64,000 nt of DNA from Unio delphinus. Taxonomy: Eukaryota; Mollusca; Bivalvia; Unionida; Unionidae. The position numbers were made by a program, and so were the translations under genes. This document shows, piece by piece, positions 1-9,362 of the stretch (the first letter of the stretch is position 1; each line of letters starts with the position of its first letter). The DNA lies in NCBI GenBank assembly GCA_029339505.1, contig JAQISU010000132.1, positions 9,465,001-9,529,000 on the forward strand, given 5' to 3'. The notes under the pieces are model-generated. The model saw only the letters and a list, made by a program, of their open reading frames with translations, had not been told where the DNA came from and made no database searches.

Positions 1-1920
1 TATCACAATTTTTTTTGTTTGTAAAAGACTTTTTTCATAGCTTTTGAATTTTGATCTTGATATTGTCTTTGATTCTTGTTCCTCTATTTATTTTTTTACA
101 TTTTTAACTTTTAACTTGAAATCTTCTATATCGACAGTCAAACGAGAGTACGAGAGTTAGATGCTAGAGCATCCCAATTGTTCTATGTTTGTTCATTTCT
201 TTCTTTTTTATTTCTATGTCAAAATGTCTTTCAACTATTTCAACCTAATTTTTACAGACAAATACTTTTTTACTTTTTTGTATCATTTAATGTGTCCCGG
301 CTGCAATACAATTGTCGCTATTTCGAAATGTGAGGTGTCATCATGATTTGTTCTAATTTTCTTTACTTTTTTCCTACGTTCTTTCGAACTCGCTAATCCC
401 AGTTTTTTCTATTTACGTTCTTAATGTTATATTGAAAATTTATTTTCTGTGATTTATTTCATACCTCAGTTCTACAACACTAAAGAAAACAAATTTTTGT
501 TCTGATAGCAGAACAAAATGTATTACTTTTGATGGTACTGTACATTTATCGCATATATTGTCTAGTCTGTTTTATAAATAATAGTAGGACCTCTTTATAC
601 CGACATTCAAAATTGAAAACATGTAATGTTCGTCATTTTTTGTTTTTAAATCTGCTGTTAACAGGTTACTCAGGGCACGAATCAACACGAAGGCTCTTTT
701 TAACGACGTCATCGGTAGGAACGTACAAGAAAAGCCAGGCGGATTACAACCATTTCTACATGAAGGGTTGGAAAGTATTTCATAGAAAAATATTGCATTT
801 CTTTCGTTAGCAAATAAGGATTATAACAAAAATATTTACCTTCGTTACTGTCATCACTTGCTTTGAAGAAATTTGGACCTTTATCAATATATTTCAAAAT
901 CATGTTGTATCTTATATCCGCACATTATAGATTCATTTACTTGTTTTTTGGGGAGGGGATGGGCATGTAGTATAATAACAAGTTTCTCAATTGCTGTAAA
1001 GAAAAAGATAAAGAAAAAGCTGTTTTAGTTCCGAGCTGAATAGTTTGATGCCATTGAACGCACGTGTTCATTTGCGATTTTTATATCCATATCAATATTT
1101 CGTTGTAACGAATATCATTATAACGAGGGTGGAATGCAATCCTGTAATGGTTCATGGTGAAATTGACATAAACAGTAGTATGTAAGCGATGTATAATATG
1201 CAATAGGATACGTAGATCTTTATACAGTCTAATGTTACAGGAATGTCCAATTTTAAATAAGATATCACAAATTATAGTAGAAGTTAAAAAATGCGTTGGT
1301 ACGAGTTTGACGAAACTGAAGACAATATTGTCCTTTTCTCAAAATTAATTTTGCAACAATTGTTCATTTTCCATACATGCATGCATGTATACATAAATAC
1401 ATAGTTATTTTTTGGGGGGTCGGGCTTATGTATGTGCTTTAACATCGTATACGACACATTACAGATTACATCATTACGAGCAAATAGGAAACAATAACCA
1501 TTCACAAGGTCGCTCCGACCAGCAGGACGCATGCTGTTTTGAGATTGTGTGAAATACATTACCGTTTAATTGAGTCACGTGCTGTATCAGCTGAGGTAGT
1601 CCTGGTTTTTCTGATAAGACACTTATCTTTTTTTCTCAAACAAAATTGCATTAGTAGAGATAATCTTACATCGAAATTGTGAAATTTAGCAAACCCTACG
1701 TAAAGATGGAGTTGGTGATTGTAACATAATAATTACTAAACGGTATTCTTTTGTTAGCAGTCATTAAATTAAATTAGGTCTGGAGATAGAAAATTAACTG
1801 AAATTTGATTATATGCTTGCAATAAGGAAATAAAAAGACAAAGAGCTGAAGTTCTCCATTGTTTTTATGGATCTAATGCGTCAAACTAATCACATGGAAA
1901 TCTTTTTTATGTTATTTCAT
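1..1920. other. Gene-poor AT-rich flank
   Basis: Only short, low-complexity reading frames without recognisable domains are present on either strand. There is no microsatellite longer than a few units. I see no gene, RNA gene or transposon end here; it is host DNA upstream of the Polinton insertion. Confidence 0.6.
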
Positions 1921-1926
1921 CGCGTA
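1921..1926. repeat. Polinton target-site duplication, left copy
   Basis: The six bases CGCGTA directly precede the AGTAGTAATATGGG terminus. CACGTA follows the opposite terminus at 20187-20192, so five of six bases match. A 6-bp duplication is the known hallmark of Polinton/Maverick integration; the mismatch suggests the insertion is not recent. Confidence 0.75.
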
Positions 1927-2250
1927 AGTAGTAATATGGGACGATCTGGCGACAATGGGAAATAAGTCAAAAAAGGGCTTGGGACCTTCTGGCGACAAGG
2001 TGAATTTAACATGGTGGGACTATCTAGCGACAAGAGAAATTTTACATGGGGAATATTATTTGGGACCTTCTGGTGACAAGGGAAATTTAACATGGTGGGA
2101 CTATCTAGCGACAAGGGGAATTTAACATGGGAACTATTTGGGTCTATCTAGCGACAAGGGAAATTGAACATGGGAAATATTATTTGTATTTGGAACTGTC
2201 TAGCGACAAGAGAAATAGAGGCCGCGAAAACTAATATCTTTTCGAAGCAT
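1927..2250 (+). repeat. Left terminal inverted repeat with iterated motif
   Basis: Aligns in inverse orientation with 19853-20186. About seven imperfect units are visible, each a GGGACNNTCT(A/G)GCGACAAG core followed by GAAATTTAACATGGG-like sequence, starting near 1939, 1981, 2014, 2061, 2096, 2140 and 2190. The repeat extends through a shared CTAATATCTTTTCGA segment near 2231-2246. Iterated inverted repeats are plausible binding sites for integrase or replication proteins; that role is inference. Confidence 0.9.
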
Positions 2251-2289
2251 ATGAGTGGCCCTGAAGGACCTTTGGACACTTCTTCTTTT

Positions 2290-2906
2290 TTATTTTCTGC
2301 CGTTGTTCCACCACCTTTTAATTTTACCAATGATTCCAGTTTTCTTCTTCTTTTCATCCTCGGGAATCCAGTTATGATGTCCCATAGCTCTAAACTTTTC
2401 CTGAACTTTGATCCATCTCTGATTTAGTTGATCAAAGTCCTCTTTCTTCTTTTTGTTGTTTTGTTCCTTTCTCTCCTTAGTCCAGTTATCTTTAATCTTG
2501 ATCACTTCTTCTTCCATAACCTTTCTCATCATTGCTTCTGCTTTCTTTAGTCGGTCTAGTCCCCACTTCACATAATCCCACTCTATCAAATTTAATGTTT
2601 CTTCTAAAAAGCACCTGACCTTGATGACATTATCCAGTGCCTCCTTCAAGTCCCCTATTCTTATATATTTTGTTTTAATAAGTCTTCTTAATTTTGTTAC
2701 TAACTCCGCTATCATACCATCTAATAGATCTCTCGCTAATTTCAAATTGCTTACAAAGTCCAGGTTACACTGAAATTCTTTCGCAAGTCTTTCCACCACA
2801 TATTCTGCATCAATGATCCCCAACCAGCTGTCTCGGAGTTGGATAAACAAGTCGATGGCCATCTTGATGTGTTCAAAATTGAATGGCTCAAATGACTGAC
2901 GATTGA

Positions 2907-2999
<93 letters not shown>

Positions 3000-3033
3000 C
3001 ACGGATATGAAGGAAAACATCCTTTATACTCAC
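2290..3033 (-). pseudogene. Unrecognised charged, helical Polinton protein interrupted by (TA)n
   Basis: A frame of about 205 codons (2290-2907) encodes a Lys/Glu-rich, predicted alpha-helical protein with segments such as EYVVERLAKEF and EEEVIKIKDNW and a basic tail ending KRWWNNGRK. Upstream, the frame runs directly through a pure (TA)n tract at 2908-2997, so the true N-terminus is lost or unreadable. It is the last minus-strand gene before the left terminal repeat. I recognise no family; its position suits an accessory or virion-associated gene, but nothing in the sequence shows function. The open frame over 600 bases and the absence of stops outside the microsatellite make it likely to have been real. 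Confidence 0.5.
2908..2997. repeat. (TA)45 microsatellite inside Polinton gene
   Basis: Ninety bases of uninterrupted TA lie within the Polinton, cutting into the 5' part of the neighbouring minus-strand frame. It must have expanded after the Polinton inserted, or been carried inside the element. Confidence 0.97.
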
Positions 3034-3383
3034 TTTTCATATTATAATCTATTCACAAACCATACAATGTACTATCCACAGTTCTAAACTACGTCCTTGC
3101 AGAATTTTCTTTCGACGCTCGTTAAAACCCACATTGTGAGGATCGTTTATCTACGGTCTAGGCTGTGTCGTTAAACTTATTATCACCTGCTGTGTCAGGT
3201 TTACATACCACGCAAGCATCAAAATGAGTGTACTTGGCTTCTTTGCCGTACATCAAGAGATTTTCGAGGTACGCTCGGTAAGGGTAATAGATCCAGTTTC
3301 GACTTGGAACAGGCACAAGATTCTTAGTGCATCATTGTTTTTTCTCTCAGTCTCGATGTTTTACTTTTAATAATCAAAAATGT
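3034..3383. other. Polinton interior without recognisable gene
   Basis: Only short frames are present between the TA-interrupted gene and the next basic gene. It could be degraded 5' sequence of the 2290-2907 gene; no domain or promoter was identified. Confidence 0.4.
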
Positions 3384-3750
3384 CTAAGTCTCAAACGGTT
3401 CTTTTTTTTTCTTCGTTTTTCTAGCTTTAGAGATACGGGGACTTTTGGAAGGGTGTCTTCGTCGACACTTTTTGCCTTGTCCTTGCTGTGTCCTCAGGGA
3501 AGCAGGAATGCCAGACTCGGTAACGTTCAGGGCATTTATAGGAATTTCTCGTCGACCCAAAATCTCTTAGCCTGTTTGAAGCAAGACATTTTTGTCTGCT
3601 CTCATAAAAGCTTCTTTGCGGTTTTGTTTGTCAATGAGGACATTGTGAAGAAAATCTTTGCCGTGAGTCAATGCGACATTTTTTTGGCGTGATTTAAGCA
3701 TATCTCTTAAACCCTCTTCGTTGTCGAGCGACTCCTTGATACACAAGATA
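3384..3750 (-). pseudogene. Small basic Polinton protein, one in-frame stop
   Basis: One minus-strand frame runs from about 3744 to a TAG at 3384-3386, broken only by TAA at 3567-3569. The upstream half contains GKDFLHNVLIDKQNRKEAF, which resembles a short conserved block I associate with small Polinton proteins (recalled pattern, not searched). The downstream half becomes strongly basic, with KKCRRRHPSKSPRIS and a KTKKKK tail, suggesting nucleic-acid binding. The start is uncertain because a TGA lies immediately upstream in frame. It sits about 10 bases downstream of the WEVALVE gene, consistent with tightly packed virus-like genes. Family assignment is tentative. Confidence 0.45.
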
Positions 3751-3760
3751 CATCACTTTT

Positions 3761-4640
3761 TCAGTTGTTAGAGAATCGTTTTTGAAAATGGAGTTTCACT
3801 GTGACTTTCCCTTTGGTAAATGGAATATTTTGTCCCAGTTCTCCTTTTATAGTAATGGTGACAATTTCGCGGTGAACGTGATATGGATTTCCACCTTCCT
3901 CGTCAGCGGCTGCGGCAGAATCCACTGTGAAATGAATGACAGGCAGTAACGGTACAGAGGTGTGTTCTACAACGTTTTACTCAACCACATCGGAGTATAC
4001 AAACATCAAGTTGAGTCCTTGGTTCATTTCTACAGGGAATTGAAAATATTTCGCAAAATCCGAGTTAGTGGTTATGGATGATATTTCATTTTTCTTGATC
4101 ACCATCCTTGGGCCTCCACCTAACATATCATACAATTCAGGACAAAAGGTAATGGCCATCATTTTATCCTCTGAAAATTTCATCATTAGGCGACGAGCCA
4201 CTTTATGACACTCAAAGGTAACACTCTTGTTGGCTTTCTCCATGGCTTTACCAAAGTACTGAACCTGGTAGCAAGTGTAGTCACTAAATGTTGACCACTA
4301 AAATAATAACCAGCAGGAATGGTGAACACATAGGTTTTCTCTTTAGTTTGTGGGTCCTCTGTTTTCTTTGCGTCACTGCCAGTGATGCTTCGTTCGTCTA
4401 AGGCTTTATGCAATCGCTCGTCATACACTAGTACTTTAAAAGTGTTTTGATTTTCGACGATGTTTTTGATTTGTATCGCGTGTATCATTTCCACTAAAGC
4501 CACTTCCCAATGAGCATCTTGATTCAAATGAATGGTTTGAGGCAAAATGGTCCACAGTTGTTTGTCTCCTTGTTGCAAACTCAAATTAGCAATGGCTGCA
4601 CCGATGACACAATACACCACAAAGATTGGACAGAAAAAGA
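3761..4640 (-). pseudogene. Polinton-associated WEVALVE protein, frameshifted
   Basis: The N-terminal part contains LPQTIHLNQDAHWEVALVEM (about 4540-4485), followed by an extended region and a frame change near 4245-4260 to MEKANKSVTFECHKVARRL. It continues to LMFVYSDVVE, where TAA at 3977-3979 interrupts. The same frame then runs through EHTSVPLLPVIHF to KVTVKLHFQKRF and a final TGA at 3761-3763. The WEVAL block followed by a Y-S-D-V/I-V block and PLL is a pattern I associate with uncharacterised Polinton/Maverick proteins lying next to the integrase; a virion role is inference. The start is unclear because the upstream frame is fused to the integrase tail. Confidence 0.6.
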
Positions 4641-4689
4641 CGATTTGCGTTTTAGGGACACGTTCTCCACACCACACCCACAACGCTTG

Positions 4690-5601
4690 CTTTTGTAAAT
4701 CTTGCAGAGAATATCTGGGTAAAGTAGTCACTGTGGTCGTTGAAGCTGTATTAAAACGCATGATGCTCACTTCGGGTATCCAGTTGGGTAAATAACCTTT
4801 GTGGAAAGTGCGTTTGGTTTTCCCAATGCTAACCCAATCGCCAGGAGTTAACACTTCTCCACCTTTCTTGGGGACAGCCATCCTCCGGGACGTACCAAAC
4901 AGACGCTAAAAAACAGTCACTTTGTTGTCAGGTGTCACATCTTGTGCGGTACGTCCAATGCTTCTATGGTAAGACTGATTGTAGGCTTCGACTAAGTGCG
5001 GGAAGACGTCGATGTACTTGAGAGTTTTATGATGCGTAAAATATTTCCACATGCGTTCTTTCAAGGTACGTTGAAAACGTTCCACGATACTGGCTTTGAT
5101 TTCAGGATTTTCGGTGGTGAAAAACTGAATGTCACGTTTCTTTAATTTTCGTTGGAAAGCTTGGTTCAGAAATTTGGTGCCTTTGTCGGTGTGCCATCGA
5201 AGAGGATGACGACCACTTTGTTACAACACCAGTTGCAAAGCTCGTACTAACCTTCCGCTCGATTTGGATGTCAATGGTATGAAGCAGGCAAATTTAGAAA
5301 AGACGTCGATGACACAAAACAAATATTTGTAGCCACGATTGTAAGTGGCTAAATGAGAGACAACGGCTAAATCGGCTTGCCATTTATGATCGACGCCTTC
5401 CGCTTGAGTGCGACTTCTGTGAAATTTTCTTCCAATGGGTTTGTGTAAAGTGTACGTAGCTTGTTCATGTAACCATCGTTGTATGTCAGGTAAACGGGAC
5501 GTTTTCAGGCGTGTTTTTGCAGCACGATACAATTTCTGAATGCCTCCGTAACCTGCATGGTGGGCTGGATCGTAGTAAATGTTGGGTAATTCCATCTCCA
5601 T
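4690..5601 (-). pseudogene. Retroviral-type DDE integrase (Polinton), two stops
   Basis: The first segment (126 codons from ATG 5601) ends at TAA 5221-5223 and contains HKWQADLA, with the first catalytic Asp at residue 77. The same frame continues with HTDKGTKF (second Asp, about residue 139) and IKASIVERF (Glu, 34 residues later), completing an rve-type D,D,E core. A TAG at 4906-4908 interrupts again. The frame continues with GDWVSIGKTKRTFHKGYLPN and ends around YSLQDLQ near 4693, matching the C-terminal SH3/chromo-like region of Polinton integrases. In an intact element this enzyme inserts the linear DNA and makes the 6-bp duplication. The catalytic residues remain, but two nonsense codons prevent a full protein. 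An HHCC zinc region is not obvious at the N-terminus. Confidence 0.88.
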
Positions 5602-5608
5602 GGTTTTG

Positions 5609-6298
5609 TTAATAAGGTACCCACTCTTCGATGATACTGCTTTGGGTTGGACGAAATAGGGGTTGTTTGGAAACGGTTTTACGTGTCCGATGTGTCACAG
5701 GAGTCGACGTCGAGGACACTGGTGATGGTGGTAGTGGTGGAGGTGGCAATGTGATAGCTTTGATCTTCTCTTCTTTTCTCACTTCTGGTTTCCTTTCTTT
5801 CTTTTTCACATCTGTCGAAGGAGGAGTGGCCATCATCTTTTTAACCCAGGTTTTGAGTTCTCGTTGGGGAGTGGGGGAAGGGGTCAACAAGAAAGCTGCA
5901 ATCTTACTCGAAATGGGAGTGGTAGTGGGTGTTTTAAAGATATCATGGGGTTCTTCATCTTTGGGTAATGGTGAGGTGACGTCTGTTTTGACCACTGTAG
6001 ATTGTGAGAGCGACGGACTATTCATCAGAGCCTTCAATCGGTCAGAGAGAGTAGAGCTGTTTGTTAAACAGCTTTTTTCAATGAAAGAATTGCAGTCGTT
6101 GCAAGATTTGACCGTACTTTTGCGATTTTTCGGTTTCGGACAAATAGTGGCGATGCATCAAGGATTGCAATTCATGTTGTAATTGGGACATCTCGGTGAA
6201 AACATGATAAGGTTGTCTATTGGGGGACGTTGTTCTTGCCAACGATGGTATTCCATCCGTCGTTTGCAAGGGACTAAAGTCAGTTTTCCTCCTTCCAT
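5609..6298 (-). pseudogene. Polinton protein with helical N-part and Pro/Ser/Thr-rich tail
   Basis: The likely start is ATG 6296-6298 (MEGGKLTLVPCKRRMEYHRW), 45 bases downstream of an AGATAAAAGGGA TATA-like box at 6342-6353. A frame change leads to a helical block MSQLQHELQSLMHRHYLSE followed by EKSQKYGQILQRL, a pattern I associate with short Polinton proteins encoded beside the integrase. A further frame change near 6060-6085 leads to a Ser/Pro/Thr/Lys-rich tail (about 6037-5609) with PPPPLPPSPVSSTSTPVTH and a WVPY end, only 8 bases from the integrase start codon. Function is unknown. At least two frameshifts make this copy non-coding. Confidence 0.5.
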
Positions 6299-6341
6299 GG
6301 GCTTTCAAAGGTTACGTCTGAGATCGTGGTCCTCCTTAGGT

Positions 6342-6353
6342 CCCTTTTATCTT
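6342..6353 (-). promoter_or_regulatory. TATA-like box AGATAAAAGGGA
   Basis: Lies 44 bases upstream of ATG 6298 on the minus strand. GATAAAAG recurs at equivalent positions before the duplicated small genes (about 6849-6858 and 7117-7128). Confidence 0.45.
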
Positions 6354-6362
6354 CTGGAAGGA

Positions 6363-6745
6363 TCAACTTTGGCATATACCTCGTGCCAACCCTTGCACCA
6401 AACCTGGCAATATACCCATGCCGGCTTTCGCTAATCCTCCCAACAGAGGAAGAAGAAAGGGAAAAAATCATCCGCGTTGCACCAACGCCTTTTTCTTTTG
6501 ACGGACGGGAATTTTCTTTTGGACCATTTGACGAAGGACGTGTCGATGTTTGGCTAAGCATTTTTCTCCGAGTGTGGAGACAAAGGTATCGTGCCTTTCA
6601 AGACATTCAAACAGGATTCGCACGCGGTTTCGATGACATCTTTAGAGGCCGTTTTAATGATTTGTTTTCGCATGAGTGGAGAGGCTTTGGAAAGGACGGA
6701 CAACACGTCGCCGTGTTTGTCTAAACGAGGAGGTAGTCCTTTTCA
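6363..6745 (-). pseudogene. Small basic GG-motif Polinton protein, copy A
   Basis: The frame GLPPRLDKHGDVLSVLSKAS continues with a helical block (RKQIIKTASKDVIETACES) and CLNVLKGTIPLSP, then changes frame near 6556 to LAKHRHVLRQMVQKK and a basic KKKALVQRG segment. A stop follows near 6468, and the same frame continues through a Gly/hydrophobic tail (LLGGLAKAGMGILPGL) to TGA 6363-6365. The layout of helical half, basic linker, Q/K-rich-GG and hydrophobic glycine-rich end is shared with copies B and C. It resembles small Polinton proteins found near the ATPase, whose role is not established; the hydrophobic tail hints at membrane or capsid-interior association. Confidence 0.5.
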
Positions 6746-6821
6746 TTTTTTTTCCTTTGTGGGATGAACAAGAATGTTTACTGCGAGGTGACATAATTGC
6801 TTGATCGTTCCACAATACCAC

Positions 6822-6829
6822 TGACGTCA
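6822..6829. promoter_or_regulatory. TGACGTCA palindrome, copy A
   Basis: Perfect CRE/ATF-type octamer lying just inside the transcript side of the GATAAAAG box of copy A. The same octamer is conserved at 7095-7102 in copy B. Regulatory use is inference. Confidence 0.35.
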
Positions 6830-6859
6830 CTGACTTGGAACACACAACCTTTTATCATT

Positions 6860-7130
6860 TTTTGCTGTGCCATCACTTGATTTATAAGTGGTATCAGTTC
6901 TTTAGGAACAAGAAGTCCTCCGCGTTGCACCGACATCTTTTCTTTTGACGGACGGGTATTTTCTTTTGAACCATTTGACGAAAAACGTGACGATATTTGG
7001 CTAAACGAGAAGGTAGTCCTTTCCTTCCTTTGTGGGGTGAATAACAATGTTTTCTGCGAGGTGACAGATTTGCTTGTTCGTTCCACAATACAACTGACGT
7101 CAATGACTTGGTACACACCCTCTTTTATCT
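6860..7130 (-). pseudogene. Small basic GG-motif protein, copy B (internally deleted duplicate)
   Basis: Shares with copy A the promoter-like GATAAAAG, a TGACGTCA site, a GLPSRLA start block, the basic block RHVFRQMVQKKIPVRQKK and the following VQRGG. Relative to copy A, about 166 bases of the central helical region are missing, joined at a short TTAG(A/C)CAAA-like microhomology. The end differs, running into LLVPKELIPLINQVMAQQ before the next promoter. It is a tandem duplicate of copy A (offset about 273 bases for the 5' parts) that later lost its middle, and is broken by frame changes. Confidence 0.55.
7095..7102. promoter_or_regulatory. TGACGTCA palindrome, copy B
   Basis: Same octamer and surroundings as at 6822-6829, retained in the duplicated leader. 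Confidence 0.35.
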
Positions 7131-7143
7131 ACTTTTTTAAGAA

Positions 7144-7368
7144 CTACCGCTTCGTCAAAAAGGTAACGATGTGTTTCCCAAAATTGCCAAAGTAGCCTCC
7201 TTTTTGGTGACTCTTCTTTTTCTTTAAAGGACTACGTCTTTTGAGGGGATGACGTCGATATTTGTTTTTTAAGCGTTTTGAAGGATGACGAGATTGTCTC
7301 TTTCCTTTTCCTTTTTGGACAGCGGAATGACGAGGGTTGTGGTGTGCAAGTTTTTGAGGAAGCATCAT
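7144..7368 (-). CDS. Short intact Lys/Arg/His-rich protein, 74 aa
   Basis: An uninterrupted frame starting MMLPQKLAHHNPRHS, becoming strongly basic (KGKGKRQSRHPSKRLKNKYR, then PLKRRSPLKKKK) and ending with KGGYFGNFGKHIVTFLTKR. The KKKK...KGG...G pattern echoes the basic linker and GG of copies A-C. Composition suits a DNA-condensing core peptide, comparable in general character to small basic core proteins of adenovirus-like elements; that is inference from composition only. It is one of the few frames in the element without a stop. Its minus-strand neighbours are copy B downstream and the larger basic protein upstream. Confidence 0.5.
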   Translation of the reverse strand: MMLPQKLAHHNPRHSAVQKGKGKRQSRHPSKRLKNKYRRHPLKRRSPLKKKKSHQKGGYFGNFGKHIVTFLTKR

Positions 7369-7427
7369 TGAGTGTTCAGAAGTGGCACATAAAATACTGA
7401 TTCACGTTGCTGTAATCAAGTCATTTT

Positions 7428-7948
7428 TTATACTGGAATGCGACGCCACTGATTATCTTTCCGTCGTATCAACTTCATGACAGGTAACACACGTCGTGAA
7501 GGGGTTCGCAATGGACTAAATTGGGACAGTTTTTGTTTGGACAAATCCAGTAAACTCTTTAACATGCCATATCTTTCTCGGACTTTGACTTTGTGAGCAG
7601 CGACTACTGCCGCTAATGTGGACGAGGGTGTCACCTGTGGTGGAGACGTTGTGGGAGACGCAGATTTCCAATGTTTCATCAAATTATGAAGAATGGGTGT
7701 CAAATTGGATTTCGATGGCATCACCCGCAACGAAGAAGTGGAAGCACCTGAGGCTACTGGAAACGCGGTCACTGGTGCTGCAGGTCGTGGTCTACGAAGG
7801 TAAGTTTGCATCCTGGCCGAAGTCCCTCTTTTGCGAGTGACAGCTTTTTTCCGTGGACTTTTCTTTTTCTGTGATTTGGTCTTGACAGCACTGTTCTTTT
7901 CTTAGGGGCTCGTTTGGCTTTTTTGCTTGGTGTGAATTTTGGAAGCAT
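7428..7948 (-). pseudogene. Lys/Arg/Ser/Pro-rich core-like protein, frameshifted
   Basis: The likely start is ATG 7946-7948 (MLPKFTPSKKAKRAPKK). A frame change near 7895-7905 leads to KSQKKKSPRKKAVTRKRGTS and then to a long frame (7811-7428) with Ala/Pro/Ser linkers and a basic C-terminus RRKDNQWRRIPV. Residue content is protamine- or core-protein-like, suggesting packaging of linear DNA. The stop is followed 2-10 bases later by a GTATAAAAAATG-like sequence that may be the next promoter. No homologous family is recognised by motif; the virion-core role is an inference from composition and from its place between the small GG proteins and the ATPase. Confidence 0.5.
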
Positions 7949-7955
7949 TGGGATT

Positions 7956-8345
7956 TCATTTTAAAATGGAACGAATGATGACACCTCCTAGAGAACCACT
8001 ACCTCCAGGTTTCAATATGATTTGCTTTTCGATTTGAGTGTCGATGCGACGATCGGCTAGTTGCGTCAAGGCTACTTTGTTTCTGTCACAAAAGCATTTG
8101 GTTTGATGTGTAATGTGAAGGATACCTTGCAGTAATTGACGAGCTGTCACCGTAAACCATCTTAAGACTTCTTTGAGACTGGCTTCTAAGACGTGAGCAC
8201 GTATTTGTGGACTTTTCTCGCGATTGATACCGTACAAGGCCCGAATCAATTTGATGGGAAGATGAGACTGAAGGTACGTCATTTTGACGATGTATGAGAC
8301 AAGGTCAAAGTGACCGAGGTTTTTATAGATTTTGTATTGGTTCAT
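7956..8345 (-). CDS. Small GG-motif Polinton protein, copy C (129 aa, intact)
   Basis: Starts MNQYKIYKNLGHFDLVSYIV and contains a helical block (REKSPQIRAHVLEASLKEVL), then LLQGILHITHQTKCF, LTQLADRRIDTQIEKQIILK and PGGSGSLGGVIIRSILK at the end. The order of helical half, QLADRR, K-rich and GG with hydrophobic tail parallels copies A and B, so the three are probably one family. There is no stop between it and the upstream ATPase C-terminal frame, so the two read as one 208-codon frame; the ATG at 8345 is chosen because the ATPase-like sequence ends just before it. Function is unknown. Confidence 0.55.
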   Translation of the reverse strand: MNQYKIYKNLGHFDLVSYIVKMTYLQSHLPIKLIRALYGINREKSPQIRAHVLEASLKEVLRWFTVTARQLLQGILHITHQTKCFCDRNKVALTQLADRRIDTQIEKQIILKPGGSGSLGGVIIRSILK

Positions 8346-9072
8346 ATTGTTATATCGACGAAAAGGACGTGTACGCGGCAGGTCCTCCGTTTTGACACAG
8401 TCGGGAAACAAATAAGTACCAAATCGCAAAAAATCGTGGGTGGTGGGTTTTAAATCCACGAGTAAATAGGCGTGAGGCGTTTGAGTGACATCACCGTACG
8501 CATGAGTCAGCCAATGTATTTCTAACTGTTTGGCTAACACTTGCACTTGCGACTTATCACGAGGACTTTTAAACAAGACCACGTAATGAGCATTGAGACT
8601 AATGGTACTATGGGATTTACTTTGTTGAAATAAATTTTGTGTAATGTAAATGACACTGGCATTACGATCATGCCCTTTACGCGTAAATCAGTTTAATTTC
8701 TTCTTCGTCTTCTCCTAACATGTAAAAAATGACTAAATAAGTTTTACTAGGGTCAGACACGATCCCATTGTCTTCTCTAGGAATGCCTTCCACAAACACA
8801 ATGGAATCACCTTGAATTTCTTGCAAGAGGCTATATGCCGATTGCCACTCTTTGTAACACCACACAATGCGTTGAAATAAACGATCGATTAAATGATGTT
8901 TATGTTCGATCAAACGTTTGACAAATTCGGTTTTGCCTGAACCGCTCGGTCCAGCAACTAACATGTTAAAAGGATGAAGAAGATACAAGGCTTCCCAACT
9001 AGCATGATCTAAGTGTTCGTCAATGACTTTGAATGTCGAGAGGGGAGGCGTAGAAATAGTAGAATTAGCCAT
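8346..9072 (-). pseudogene. FtsK/HerA-type packaging ATPase (Polinton), frameshifted
   Basis: The start is ATG 9072 (MANSTISTPPLSTFKVIDEH), about 50 bases after a GTATAAAAAC box. Walker A is GPSGSGKTEF at residues 41-50 (about 8952-8923). After SKTYLVIF, where the Walker B acidic pair is expected, that pair is not seen, and the frame ends at TAA 8677. A one-base change near 8690 puts the following SVIYITQNLF and SLNAHYVVLFKSPRDK in another frame, and the C-terminal half LLVDLKPTTHDFLRF continues to about 8395. The family motor packages DNA into capsids of adenovirus-like and Polinton viruses. The damaged Walker B and the frameshift imply loss of activity. Confidence 0.85.
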
Positions 9073-9120
9073 AGTAGTGTAAGGTATGACACTAATGACA
9101 CAAAACAAACAAGACAAGAG

Positions 9121-9130
9121 GTTTTTATAC
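9121..9130 (-). promoter_or_regulatory. TATA box GTATAAAAAC of the ATPase gene
   Basis: Minus-strand TATA box 49 bases upstream of ATG 9072. Similar TATAAAA(A/T) boxes precede several other Polinton genes. Confidence 0.5.
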
Positions 9131-9362
9131 TTTTTTTAAGACACGTATATTTTAATGCATGTTTAAATTGGATCAACACGAAAAAGACAAAAATGCATAA
9201 AAGCGAAATGGATAAGTACAGGAATAAAATACACATGGAAACTATCAAAGTGGCATATAAACAAGTCACTGTACAACATTGGTTGGGTAACGAAGGTGTC
9301 CTAGAGGTAGTGTGTAATGTTCTTATAGCCTCTACATGGGGTACAGTCACATAAGTGTCCTC

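Noticed and set aside
3327..3692. Plus-strand frame of 121 codons
   Set aside because: Antisense to a minus-strand frame with basic Polinton-like content; the plus product has no domain.
5631..6182. Plus-strand frame of 183 codons rich in Gly/Val
   Set aside because: Shadow of the Pro/Ser/Thr-rich minus-strand Polinton gene.
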